A stretch of DNA of 9,195 nucleotides. It comes from an uncultured Lachnospiraceae bacterium (lineage in GTDB: Bacteria > Bacillota > Clostridia > Lachnospirales > Lachnospiraceae). Below, one piece after another: positions 1-7,023 of this stretch (positions are counted from its first letter, which is position 1; the number at the start of each line of letters is the position of its first letter). The notes under the pieces are model-generated. The model was not told the origin of the DNA. It saw nothing but the letters and a program-made list of their open reading frames with translations, and made no database searches. The position numbers and the translations under genes are program-made. Location of the stretch: the NCBI GenBank assembly GCA_910577445.1, contig CAJTMZ010000121.1, positions 354 through 9,548 of the forward strand. The letters run 5' to 3'.

Positions 1-788
1 TCCTCTACCCCTTAAACGGGGAGTCCTCCCTTACCATTGAGGGAAAAAAATACCGTCTTTTGAAAAAACACCTCATAGCGGTGGAGTCCTGTCAGGTTCA
101 CAGCACCCACTCTTACAAGGATACCAGCATGTACCTATGCATCCATATTTTGAAAAAGCATATGCAGAAAATTTTCCCCGATATCGAGCTGTACCAAATC
201 CGCTGTTTTCCCGAGGAAATTCCCGACGAGCGCTTTCCCGCCTACCTTGAAATCTGCCGGATGATGGAAACCCTGACCCGGATTTATATTGAGGACGCAA
301 CAGCCTTTCAACTGGAGGCCCAGGGGCTTGTTTTCCAGATACTTGCCCGCCTGATTCGGGATTTTTCCGTCAACACTGCCCCGGAATTTAACGCCACCGA
401 CGTTCTCACAAGAGACAGAATCCGGGAAATCATCAGCTATGTGGAAGAACATTTCCGGGAGCCTGTAGCCCTTTCGGATATCGCCGCCCACATCGGCGTC
501 GGAAAAGAGTATTTCTGCCGCTTTTTCAAGAAAAACATGGGTATTTCCTTTGTGAATTACCTCACGGAAACCAGACTTGCCCACAGCTATCATGCCCTCA
601 CAAGCACGGATAAGCCTGTGGCGGAAATCATGGAGGAAAACGGCTTTACAAACCAGAAGCTGTTCAACCGTTCCTTTAAGGAGCTTTATGGCTGTACGCC
701 CTCCACCGCCCGTAAAAGCAGCGGTGAGAAACAGTATAACATTTCCGCCTACCTTGTACCGCCCTATCCTCCTGAGGAAACCCCTTAA
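1..788 (+). CDS. AraC-family transcriptional regulator (5' end outside window)
   Basis: The reading frame is open from base 3 to the TAA at 786-788, giving about 261 visible residues; the beginning lies left of the window. The TTG at 60 is not the start, because in-frame sequence before it (LYPLNGESSLTIEGKKYRLL) is the beta-strand pattern of the AraC-type cupin/effector domain. The C-terminal third carries the two helix-turn-helix motifs of the family: the first around PVALSDIAAHIGVGKEYFCR (about bases 460-520), the second around VAEIMEENGFTNQKLFNRSF (about 620-680), ending in the usual YGCTPS. It should be a DNA-binding regulator that senses a small ligand through the N-terminal domain; ligand and targets are unknown. 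It is convergent with the bile salt hydrolase gene and shares stop-codon bases with it. No terminator hairpin follows its stop. The family call is firm; control of the neighbouring hydrolase is only a possibility. Confidence 0.93.
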   Translation, partial: LYPLNGESSLTIEGKKYRLLKKHLIAVESCQVHSTHSYKDTSMYLCIHILKKHMQKIFPDIELYQIRCFPEEIPDERFPAYLEICRMMETLTRIYIEDATAFQLEAQGLVFQILARLIRDFSVNTAPEFNATDVLTRDRIREIISYVEEHFREPVALSDIAAHIGVGKEYFCRFFKKNMGISFVNYLTETRLAHSYHALTSTDKPVAEIMEENGFTNQKLFNRSFKELYGCTPSTARKSSGEKQYNISAYLVPPYPPEETP

Positions 789-1771
789 TTGTGCCTGTAG
801 ATTTGTTCGCCGTAAACCGGAGCAAACCTTACGGGCTCTAATCCGTCCAGATTTTCCTTGTGCATATAAACCGCGGAAATCCGGTGGTTTTCATAAGTGT
901 TATAATAGTAAATTCCCTTATCGCAGTTGCAGCAGGAAGTATAAATGGTGGTCTCGTACTTTCCCTCCGATAACCGGCAGCACCCCCGCTGCTGGTCAAC
1001 GCTTCCCAGAATATGGAAAAACTGGCTGACGCTTTCTTCTTCCGAATCCCCGGAAACCGAATTCATTTTTACAAAGGCCGCCCTTGCGAACCTAGAGCCT
1101 GAGGATAAATCCCCGGGAAGCCCGATAGCCCCCATACCCCGGCTGTAGGTTTTAAGCGGCAGCCTGTCCGAAAAATGATTTTCCGGCTCCCCCGGCGATA
1201 AACTCATATAGTTATTCAGCCAGAACATCTGCTCCTCAAAAGGCGGATTGTTGGTCAGTACTCCCACCGGATTTTCATACACCTTAAGGCACGCCCCGTG
1301 AGAGGCTTTCACGCACTCCACGGTTATCGCCCCGTTTCTGTCCGCTATCATCCAGTGGAGCTGGGCGGTCTGCAGCTTTTCGCTGAAGGGTTCCGCCGTA
1401 AGATTGGTTTTTTCCAGCTTTTTTCCCGCTTCCTCAACCGTAGCGCAGTCTCCCAAAATCCACGGGATAAACTCAAACTGGGCCACGTTATATTTATCCG
1501 GACATTTTTCCCCATAAAAGGCGTTTCCCACAAAATTAAGGCCCGCCATTCCAAGTCCCTTTTCATTCACCGCCTCATAATACAGCGGATATCCGCCCTC
1601 TACGTGAGCCATTCCAATCATGGCGTAATGACTGTCCATAGCGCCCCCGTCCCGGAAAGAAAAAGAGTACCTGCGGGGCGTCACAACAATTTCGTCCCCG
1701 TAGGAAAAATCATAATCCAATGTGCGCCCGAAGTAAAAATCCCTGGTTTTATAAGTCGCTGCCGTACACAT
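785..1771 (-). CDS. bsh: Bile salt hydrolase (choloylglycine hydrolase)
   Basis: A complete 328-residue cytoplasmic Ntn-hydrolase (EC 3.5.1.24) that cuts the amide bond of glycine- or taurine-conjugated bile acids. Met1 removal would expose the catalytic Cys2 (MCTAATY). The other family active-site residues are visible: Arg16 and Asp19 (FGRTLD), Asn79 (GMAGLNF), Asn174 (VLTNNPPF) and Arg227 (GSRFARAAF). Asn79, rather than Tyr, is the bile-salt-hydrolase state of the position that separates this group from penicillin V acylases. The C-terminal stretch KGIYYYNTYENHRI closely matches what I recall of the Clostridium perfringens enzyme, and the length is the family norm. Residues 210-212 of the selectivity loop are S-R-G. 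The ATG at 1771 is preceded by GAGAGGTGA (1786-1778), with 9 nt between GAGG and ATG. No signal peptide. It has its own promoter and looks monocistronic. Recent work shows such enzymes can also make amino-acid bile acid conjugates; that is not readable from sequence. Confidence 0.95.
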   Translation of the reverse strand: MCTAATYKTRDFYFGRTLDYDFSYGDEIVVTPRRYSFSFRDGGAMDSHYAMIGMAHVEGGYPLYYEAVNEKGLGMAGLNFVGNAFYGEKCPDKYNVAQFEFIPWILGDCATVEEAGKKLEKTNLTAEPFSEKLQTAQLHWMIADRNGAITVECVKASHGACLKVYENPVGVLTNNPPFEEQMFWLNNYMSLSPGEPENHFSDRLPLKTYSRGMGAIGLPGDLSSGSRFARAAFVKMNSVSGDSEEESVSQFFHILGSVDQQRGCCRLSEGKYETTIYTSCCNCDKGIYYYNTYENHRISAVYMHKENLDGLEPVRFAPVYGEQIYRHN

Positions 1772-1804
1772 AGCCTGTCACCTCTCTTCCATTGCTTTCA
1801 AATT

Positions 1805-1833
1805 ATTATCCCACAAAAAAAGACTTCTTACAA
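1805..1833 (-). promoter_or_regulatory. Sigma-A promoter of the bile salt hydrolase gene
   Basis: Read on the minus strand: -35 TTGTAA (1833-1828), a 17-base spacer with a T-run, then -10 GATAAT (1810-1805). Predicted start is near 1798, giving a 5' leader of about 27 nt that holds the GAGAGGTGA ribosome binding site. Spacing is ideal and each hexamer has one or two mismatches to consensus. I saw no obvious operator palindrome overlapping it. Confidence 0.65.
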
Positions 1834-1879
1834 CATGGCGGCGTTTTTCGTTCTGGAAATGATTTACAGCCGGTTTTTC

Positions 1880-1921
1880 AGGGATTTTATTCTCCTCGCC
1901 CTACAGAAATCCCTCTTTTTT
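1880..1921 (+). terminator. Terminator-like hairpin, plus strand
   Basis: AGGGATTT (1880-1887) can pair with AAATCCCT (1907-1914), followed at once by CTTTTTTG (1915-1922). The loop is long (19 nt). It points with the plus strand, although no plus-strand gene ends nearby; the closest is the AraC gene ending at 788. It could stop read-through from that gene across the hydrolase, or be chance. Confidence 0.35.
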
Positions 1922-1948
1922 GCCGATAAATAAAGCAGAACATATTAA
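1920..1948 (+). promoter_or_regulatory. Possible weak plus-strand promoter
   Basis: TTGCCG (1920-1925), 17 bases, then TATTAA (1943-1948). Spacing is correct but the -35 has only the TTG core. If used, it would make an RNA of about 330 nt ending at the hairpin at 2260-2294 and antisense to the small ORF at 1951-2238. Support is pattern only. Confidence 0.25.
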
Positions 1949-1950
1949 TT

Positions 1951-2238
1951 TTAATCCAGGGAGGGATTGTCAAAGCATACGGATATGAAGCGCTTTATAA
2001 AGTTCAGGCGGTCACGGTGATACCGCCTCTGAGGAAAGCATTTTCCGACGAGAAAAAACACCAGTCCAAGCAGAACAGGTCCGGCCATCTGAGCAAAAGC
2101 ATTTTCTCGGAAATACTGGACGAATCCTGTGAGAAAGAGCATGAGAAAAATATCCATATACGCACCAGCGGATATACCAGAAACGCTCTTCCTTACGTCA
2201 CCTTTATCAATCTGCGGGAGTATTGCTGACCGCAGCAT
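1951..2238 (-). CDS. Doubtful small membrane protein, 95 residues
   Basis: I do not recognise this protein. It begins with a polar stretch (LPQIDKGDVRKSVSG), followed by two hydrophobic segments at about residues 27-42 (YMDIFLMLFLTGFVQY) and 52-65 (AGPVLLGLVFFLVGKC), then a basic tail (PQRRYHRDRLNFIKRF), a layout typical of small two-helix membrane proteins of clostridia. Against it: no Shine-Dalgarno sequence precedes the ATG at 2238 and I see no good promoter. It lies upstream of the bile salt hydrolase gene on the same strand, separated by that gene's own promoter, so co-transcription is not needed. It may be the remnant of a longer gene. The coding call is tentative. Confidence 0.4.
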   Translation of the reverse strand: MLRSAILPQIDKGDVRKSVSGISAGAYMDIFLMLFLTGFVQYFRENAFAQMAGPVLLGLVFFLVGKCFPQRRYHRDRLNFIKRFISVCFDNPSLD

Positions 2239-2259
2239 GACTTTGGCAGCATACTGCGA

Positions 2260-2294
2260 AAGGGACTGTCGCGGCAGTCCCTTCGTTATTTTTT
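2260..2294 (+). terminator. Hairpin with T-run upstream of citrate synthase gene
   Basis: A 9-bp perfect stem, AAGGGACTG (2260-2268) with CAGTCCCTT (2275-2283), a 6-nt loop, then CGTTATTTTTTA. It has the form of an intrinsic terminator in the plus direction. No convincing plus-strand gene precedes it, so it may insulate the citrate synthase promoter or end a short untranslated RNA. Confidence 0.55.
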
Positions 2295-2336
2295 ATATAC
2301 AAAATCTAAACATTTTGTAAACTAATTAATTTTTAC

Positions 2337-2365
2337 TTGTTCAATATTCATTTACATGTTAAGAT
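2337..2365 (+). promoter_or_regulatory. Candidate citrate synthase promoter
   Basis: In the very AT-rich stretch 2295-2488, TTGTTC (2337-2342) is followed after 17 bases by TAAGAT (2360-2365). This would give a leader of about 115 nt. A perfect TTGACA exists at 2456-2461, but it lies too close to the start codon and has no -10 at the right distance. The rest of the stretch holds a small inverted repeat and no ORF. Confidence 0.35.
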
Positions 2366-2413
2366 AATTATGTCATTTTTCTGAAATGTTCTTTTTTTTC
2401 TTGCAATTAACTG

Positions 2414-2430
2414 ACAATGCTTTTCATTGT
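2414..2430 (+). repeat. Short inverted repeat in citrate synthase leader
   Basis: ACAATG (2414-2419), five bases, CATTGT (2425-2430): a perfect 6-bp dyad between the candidate promoter and the start codon. It could be an operator or a weak RNA hairpin. It does not match the ATAA-N7-TTAT pattern I know for the citrate regulator CcpC. Confidence 0.25.
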
Positions 2431-2472
2431 TCTTTGTTAGAAATCCGGACTTCAATTGACAATTCACTATAG

Positions 2473-2479
2473 AAAGGAG
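2473..2479 (+). promoter_or_regulatory. Ribosome binding site fixing the citrate synthase start
   Basis: AAAGGAG at 2473-2479 sits 9 nt before ATG 2489. The reading frame is open further upstream to a TTG at 2456, but that codon has no ribosome binding site, so translation should begin at 2489. Confidence 0.85.
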
Positions 2480-2488
2480 TATTTACAT

Positions 2489-3859
2489 ATGGATTATAAT
2501 TCATTTTCCGAAATCACCCCCGATATCGTGCGCCTTGCAAAGCTTAGCGAACAGGCTGATATCATAGACTCAGAGCTTTTTACCAGATACGATGTCAAAA
2601 GAGGACTCCGCGACTTAAACGGCAAAGGCGTTTTAGCCGGCCTGACCAATATCTCCGACGTCCGCGCCAAGGAAGTGGTGGACGGCGTTGAGGTACCCGT
2701 CCACGGACAGCTTTTTTACCGCGGCTATAATATCAAAGATTTGGTCAGCGGCTTCACCAATGAAAATCGTTTTGGTTTTGAAGAGATTACTTATCTGCTT
2801 TTATTTGACAGGCTTCCTGATGCCAGGGAGCTGGCCGGTTTTCAGGCGCTGCTGTCCGGTTACCGCTCTCTCCCCACCAGTTTTGTGCGGGATATTATTA
2901 TGAAAGCGCCCAGCAGCGATATGATGAACACCCTGGCCCGCAGCGTTCTTACGCTCTATTCCTATGACGAGCGTGCCGACGATGTTTCGCTGCCCAATGT
3001 GCTGCGCCAGTGCCTGCAGCTTATCAGCATGTTTCCGCTTTTGTCCATCTATGGCTATCAGGCATACTGCCACTACCATGACGGCAAGAGTTTGTTTATC
3101 CACCAGCCTGACCCGGCGCTTTCAACCGCTGAAAACATTCTGCGGATTCTGCGCCCTGACAGCTCCTACACGCCCCTGGAGGCGAAGCTTCTGGACGTGG
3201 CCCTGGTTCTTCATATGGAACACGGCGGCGGTAACAACTCCTCTTTTACCACCCATGTCGTGACTTCCTCTCTCACGGACACCTATTCCGTAATCGCCGC
3301 GGCTATCGGCTCCTTAAAGGGTCCCCGCCACGGCGGCGCCAACATCAAGGTTGTCCAGATGTTCGAGGAAATGAAGCTGGAGGTGAAGGACTGGACGGAC
3401 GAGGAGGAAGTTGGCAATTATCTGCGCCGGCTCCTGCATAAGGAGGCATTTGACCACGCAGGCCTGATTTACGGCGTGGGCCATGCGATTTATTCCAAGT
3501 CCGACCCCCGTGCCGTTATTTTCAAGACTTTCGTAGAAAAGCTTTCCATGGAAAAGGGACTGGAAAAAGAGTTTGCCCTGTACTCTCTCGTGGAAAGGCT
3601 TGCCCCCGAAATCATTGCCGGCGAAAGGCAGATGTACAAGGGCGTGAGCATCAACGTAGACTTTTACTCCGGCTTTGTTTATCACATGCTGGGACTTCCC
3701 ATGGAATTGTATACGCCTATCTTTGCCATTGCGCGTATCTGCGGCTGGAGCGCCCACCGCATGGAGGAGCTTGCCAATAACGGGAAGATTATCCGCCCGG
3801 CCTATAAGCCTATTTGTCCGTGCCGGGATTATATTGATATCGTAGACAGAAAAAATTAA
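2489..3859 (+). CDS. gltA: Citrate synthase (Si type)
   Basis: A complete 456-residue citrate synthase. It condenses oxaloacetate and acetyl-CoA to citrate, the entry step of the oxidative branch that supplies 2-oxoglutarate and glutamate in anaerobic clostridia. The catalytic triad is visible: His245 in EHGGGNNSSF (equivalent to pig His274), His281 in GPRHGGAN (pig His320) and Asp391 in NVDFYSG (pig Asp375). The EHGGGN form of the first box is characteristic of the clostridial branch annotated as citrate/2-methylcitrate synthase, so 2-methylcitrate activity cannot be excluded. It is somewhat longer than the usual 370-430 residues because of an N-terminal extension of roughly 60 residues before the core. 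The gene stands alone: aconitase and isocitrate dehydrogenase genes, often adjacent, are absent here, and it is flanked by hairpins on both sides. Confidence 0.95.
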   Translation: MDYNSFSEITPDIVRLAKLSEQADIIDSELFTRYDVKRGLRDLNGKGVLAGLTNISDVRAKEVVDGVEVPVHGQLFYRGYNIKDLVSGFTNENRFGFEEITYLLLFDRLPDARELAGFQALLSGYRSLPTSFVRDIIMKAPSSDMMNTLARSVLTLYSYDERADDVSLPNVLRQCLQLISMFPLLSIYGYQAYCHYHDGKSLFIHQPDPALSTAENILRILRPDSSYTPLEAKLLDVALVLHMEHGGGNNSSFTTHVVTSSLTDTYSVIAAAIGSLKGPRHGGANIKVVQMFEEMKLEVKDWTDEEEVGNYLRRLLHKEAFDHAGLIYGVGHAIYSKSDPRAVIFKTFVEKLSMEKGLEKEFALYSLVERLAPEIIAGERQMYKGVSINVDFYSGFVYHMLGLPMELYTPIFAIARICGWSAHRMEELANNGKIIRPAYKPICPCRDYIDIVDRKN

Positions 3860-3864
3860 TTATG

Positions 3865-3925
3865 AAAATATCCCGACTAAATTACAGACGATTATAAGTC
3901 TGATAATTTAGTCGGGATATTTTTT
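3865..3925 (+). terminator. Strong terminator after citrate synthase, possibly bidirectional
   Basis: A 20-bp perfect stem pairs 3865-3884 with 3904-3923. An inner 5-bp stem, CAGAC (3885-3889) with GTCTG (3898-3902), is separated by one bulged A. The right arm runs into T-residues ending at 3925. The left arm begins AAAATAT, so the reverse transcript also ends in a short T-run, and the hairpin can serve the convergent gene that stops at 3962. Confidence 0.92.
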
Positions 3926-3961
3926 CCACACCACGTTTTCCATTTTGGGGTCATCACAACA

Positions 3962-6031
3962 TCAAATTCCCGCTTCCAATTCCGTACTTACTTTGCTTTG
4001 AAGCAAAATTTTCAGCACTGCATAAGCGTCTGCGCCCGAGATGCTGTGTATTTTCTGATAATACTCAGGAATATATCTCTGATAATCCCTGGCAAAATCC
4101 AGAATCCCCTGCTGTATCTGCTCCACTCTCCGGGGTTTCGTATCAGGTTCTTTGAATAAAAACCGGTACCCTTCTTTTCTCTCCTTATCCATTACAATAT
4201 CTGCAAGGCTTCCTTCTTTTGATGAAAGAAGCTGCTCTACAAGTAAATTGTGATTTTTTCCCGGATTATGCCATTTCCAGTTTTCGCGGTTTAGCTCCTG
4301 CGAATACAGGTAACTTACCAGCTTTCCGGTATAAAGAAAGGATTCTGCCGCATTAGGCTCTCCGTTATTAAAAGTATTGGTTCCGGCTATGATTCCGGTT
4401 ATCTCACAATCCGGCTTCCACTCCCTTCTTACCAGCAAATCCAGAGAAAGCGCCCCGCTTCCTGCCCAGCCTACATCTACAGCAACGGCATGGCGGCAGT
4501 TTTTTAAAACCCTGCGGTAATAGCGCCCTGCCGCCACTCTGGAATCCTCATAGTGCGCAAGTACTTCTGACCAATGTGATATCAGATATTCTTTTACTAT
4601 AGCGGCATTTTTATCCGTCAGACGGCTTTCCGGCGCAAGTCTGCTGCGCTTTTCCGCGATGGCTTTATCACTCTCATTTGCCTCCCCGCAGAAATCCGCA
4701 AGCATATCCATAAGCCCCATCCTGCGGAAGATATCCGCCAGACAATAGCCGCCGTTAATCTTATGTTCCACAAAGCGGCGCAGGAAATCATAGCGGTCAT
4801 ATTTTGCAAGAAGCCTGACAGCTACCGTTCTTGACCAGTAAACATATTCCGCCTTGCAACAGGATATATCTGAACTTGCTTCTCCCTTCTTTTGGAATAG
4901 CCTGCGGTACACCTTATCAAGTATTTCTCCGTCTCTGGACAAAAAAAGAATTTTATCTATGCTATGTGCGATTGCATAATTATGCACAAACTGACAATAT
5001 CCGACCGCAAAAATCCCGCCGTAAATATAGCCAAGCTCATAATCCGCCGAATATTCGGTAAGACCGTTATGTATCCTGCCGTTGACGATGCCCCTGTACA
5101 GAGAACCGGTTACAACAGACATATCCTCTGCCCGGTAAGGCATACCTGCAATATTGACATTCCGGTAAAGAATGGACTTCCATCCCGCTTTCCCTGCCTG
5201 CTTTCCGTCAGATTCGGGATTGTCCCCGATATGAATATACTGTAGTTCCTCCCCGTAATGCCGGGCAATTTTCCTGTATAACTTTCCATCCGCCTTGGAT
5301 TCCTGCTCGAGGCAGGATACAAATATCTCCTCGATACCGGTATATCCGCACTTTTCAAGCATTGCCTGAAGAATGTCCGGGGAAAGGTACATATCCGAAG
5401 TGCAGATAATCTTTTTCCCCGTATTCTTTATCTTTTCCTGCAACAGGAAAAATACTTCCTTCATGTATGGATTGGCGTAACAGAACGCAATCTCCGTTTC
5501 AATCTCCGCCTGCATTCCCGCTTCTTTAGAAATCCCAGTTTTATTCTCCAGCTCCCCGTAAATCTGCGCCAGTGTAACCTCATAGCTTCCTGTGCCTTCA
5601 AAAGCTTTCCGGCGCGCCTCCTGCTCCGCCATGCGGCGGCTTCTCTCAAAATCCATAAAATGCAGCTTTTCCCCCACAAAGAAAAACAAATCTGTGGGCA
5701 CCGCAACGGGACGGAATATCAGGGTGTCAAAAATATCAAACGAAATGATATCTGCCGTGGAAAGAGCCTTCGCCAGCTCCTTTGGCGTCTTTTGAAATGA
5801 CATCTGCGATTCCGGGTGTCCGGGAATGCTTTTCCTGCTGTCAGGATAAAGGATTTCCCGCTGCATATCGCGGAAACCGGCCAGCCAGAGAAGGTTCATC
5901 CATAAAAGAGCGGCCCATGCGTACAAGCGGCCCACCGCTCCCGGATTTTCAAGACGCAGCCTGTGATATTTTTTTTGAATGACAGGCACCCGGTTGACCA
6001 GGGCCTGATAGATATGTATTCTGAGTTTCAT
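3962..6031 (-). CDS. HAD-superfamily protein, COG5610 type, polysaccharide-locus associated
   Basis: A 689-residue protein with an N-terminal HAD domain and a long C-terminal domain typical of COG5610 predicted hydrolases, often found among glycosyltransferase genes of surface-polysaccharide loci. HAD motifs: I, FDIFDTLIFR (Asp99 as nucleophile); II, ICTSDMY (Thr211/Ser212); III, SKADGKLY (Lys246 or Lys250); IV, HIGDNPESD (Asp270, Asp275). The residue two after the nucleophile is Phe101, not the Asp that acts as acid/base in typical HAD phosphatases, so ordinary phosphatase activity should not be assumed. The C-terminal half has FLSRDGEIL (363-371) and VDVGWAGSG (518-526), conserved in this group. 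A hydrophobic stretch near residues 37-53 may touch the membrane. The ATG overlaps the nuclease stop as ATGA, with GAAAGG two bases upstream, so translation is probably coupled. Substrate unknown. Confidence 0.8.
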   Translation of the reverse strand: MKLRIHIYQALVNRVPVIQKKYHRLRLENPGAVGRLYAWAALLWMNLLWLAGFRDMQREILYPDSRKSIPGHPESQMSFQKTPKELAKALSTADIISFDIFDTLIFRPVAVPTDLFFFVGEKLHFMDFERSRRMAEQEARRKAFEGTGSYEVTLAQIYGELENKTGISKEAGMQAEIETEIAFCYANPYMKEVFFLLQEKIKNTGKKIICTSDMYLSPDILQAMLEKCGYTGIEEIFVSCLEQESKADGKLYRKIARHYGEELQYIHIGDNPESDGKQAGKAGWKSILYRNVNIAGMPYRAEDMSVVTGSLYRGIVNGRIHNGLTEYSADYELGYIYGGIFAVGYCQFVHNYAIAHSIDKILFLSRDGEILDKVYRRLFQKKGEASSDISCCKAEYVYWSRTVAVRLLAKYDRYDFLRRFVEHKINGGYCLADIFRRMGLMDMLADFCGEANESDKAIAEKRSRLAPESRLTDKNAAIVKEYLISHWSEVLAHYEDSRVAAGRYYRRVLKNCRHAVAVDVGWAGSGALSLDLLVRREWKPDCEITGIIAGTNTFNNGEPNAAESFLYTGKLVSYLYSQELNRENWKWHNPGKNHNLLVEQLLSSKEGSLADIVMDKERKEGYRFLFKEPDTKPRRVEQIQQGILDFARDYQRYIPEYYQKIHSISGADAYAVLKILLQSKVSTELEAGI

Positions 6032-7023
6032 AGCCTTTCTATGTGTTCCATCGGTATATTTTGCTTTTCATCCATATAGTCTTTCTCACTAAGTCCCACT
6101 TTTTCACAGGCCTCTCTTAAATCTATATGAAATTCTTTCACCATCACATCTACCGCCTCGGTAAGTCCCTTGCGGCGGCCGTCTGCTTTCCCCCTGCCAT
6201 AGCCGACTTTTTCGCCCTCACAGTATCCGTCCTCGTGCAGTTCTCTCCTGATATACTCTTCATTATATTCATAGATTGACATAGCAATTACCTCGCTTCT
6301 CTGTTCCAGAAAAAAGTCCTTTACAATATCTTTCTCAATACACTCCGCAACCGCTGATTCTGCCGCTTCTTTCAGCTCCATAATTTCCATGTTTTTTCTG
6401 ACCGCAGCTACAAAATAAGCATATCCATAAAGGGACGGGCTTTTGTCAAGTAAATCTTTATTATGCTCCAGATTAATATTCAGCGTCTGCACTGTAAGCT
6501 CCATACATCCTTTATCAGCAGATATTCCTTTCTCAGGTATCTCGTAAGAGTCCGACAGTCTCTGTATAAATTTTTCTTCCCTACGCTCTTTTCCGTTATA
6601 AAACACCACATAATGCGGCATTGGAATTGTAATTCTCCTGTTACTGCTTAAATCAACGTCTCCAAGTATTTTCTTGTATAAATCGGCAAAATACAAAAAC
6701 CCCCTAAGCGGCATGTTCGGACAACAGGTAGACTGATGTTCATACAGACATAAATTATTGTCTATAACAAATGACACATCATTTTTCATCTTAATAAAAA
6801 TAGCATTATCTAATGTATTAACTTCCAGTTTCTCATGAGATGTATAGTCCGTATCATTCAGTGCGTTGTAGAGTTCAAGCAGTCTGCTCTTATCCTTAAA
6901 AACCATCCGGAAAACCCTGTCCTTATAGGTTATATAAGGCCTGATTGCCTGTTTTGCTTTTCTTTGATTATTTTTCTTCTTTTTCGTCTGTGTTTTCTTT
7001 CGTGGCTGTTTTCTTTGGTTCAT
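6028..7023 (-). CDS. Rpn-family PD-(D/E)XK nuclease / putative transposase
   Basis: A 331-residue protein of the Rpn (recombination-promoting nuclease, formerly transposase_31/YhgA-like) family. The nuclease core is visible in KDRVFRMVFKDK (34-45), LEVNTLDNAIF, then VIDNNLCLYEHQS (86-98), where Asp88 and the Glu95-x-Gln97 pair form the variant PD-(D/E)XK site of this family. IPMPHYVVFYNG (133-144) is also diagnostic. The N-terminus is a very basic tail (Lys/Arg-rich, residues 4-24) that may bind nucleic acid. The C-terminal part has spaced glycines (266-286) and an end like DLREACEKVGLSEKDY, common in the clostridial members. AAAGGAG (7036-7030) precedes the ATG. E. coli Rpn proteins are DNA endonucleases that promote recombination, and some act as phage-responsive toxins controlled by an internally encoded C-terminal product. 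It overlaps the HAD gene by 4 bp and has a long leader with its own promoter. Confidence 0.9.
   Translation of the reverse strand: MNQRKQPRKKTQTKKKKNNQRKAKQAIRPYITYKDRVFRMVFKDKSRLLELYNALNDTDYTSHEKLEVNTLDNAIFIKMKNDVSFVIDNNLCLYEHQSTCCPNMPLRGFLYFADLYKKILGDVDLSSNRRITIPMPHYVVFYNGKERREEKFIQRLSDSYEIPEKGISADKGCMELTVQTLNINLEHNKDLLDKSPSLYGYAYFVAAVRKNMEIMELKEAAESAVAECIEKDIVKDFFLEQRSEVIAMSIYEYNEEYIRRELHEDGYCEGEKVGYGRGKADGRRKGLTEAVDVMVKEFHIDLREACEKVGLSEKDYMDEKQNIPMEHIERL
6280..6294 (-). promoter_or_regulatory. Candidate internal translation start within the nuclease gene
   Basis: In the nuclease frame, GAGG (6294-6291) lies 8 nt before the ATG of Met248 (6282-6280). Starting here would give an 84-residue C-terminal product (residues 248-331). 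The other internal methionines I checked, Met212 and Met215, lack such a site. The motif also encodes S-E-V, so it may be coincidental. Confidence 0.35.

Noticed and set aside
577..1029. 150-codon plus-strand frame bridging the AraC gene and the hydrolase
   Set aside because: Out-of-frame shadow of the AraC helix-turn-helix region continuing antisense to the hydrolase; proline- and arginine-rich composition without any motif.
1298..1933. 211-codon plus-strand frame opposite the bile salt hydrolase
   Set aside because: It lies mostly antisense to a gene with a full set of family motifs, its translation has no recognisable domain, and no ribosome binding site precedes it.
2017..2229. 70-codon plus-strand frame starting at GTG
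   Set aside because: No ribosome binding site and a polar, low-similarity translation; it is opposite the small membrane-protein ORF.
2456..2461. TTGACA as the citrate synthase -35 box
   Set aside because: It is only 28 bases before the start codon; a -10 at 17 bases would overlap the ribosome binding site, and none is present.
3865..3925. Long inverted repeat considered as a mobile-element end or CRISPR-like repeat
   Set aside because: It is a single copy, ends in a T-run and sits directly after a gene stop between convergent genes, which is a terminator.
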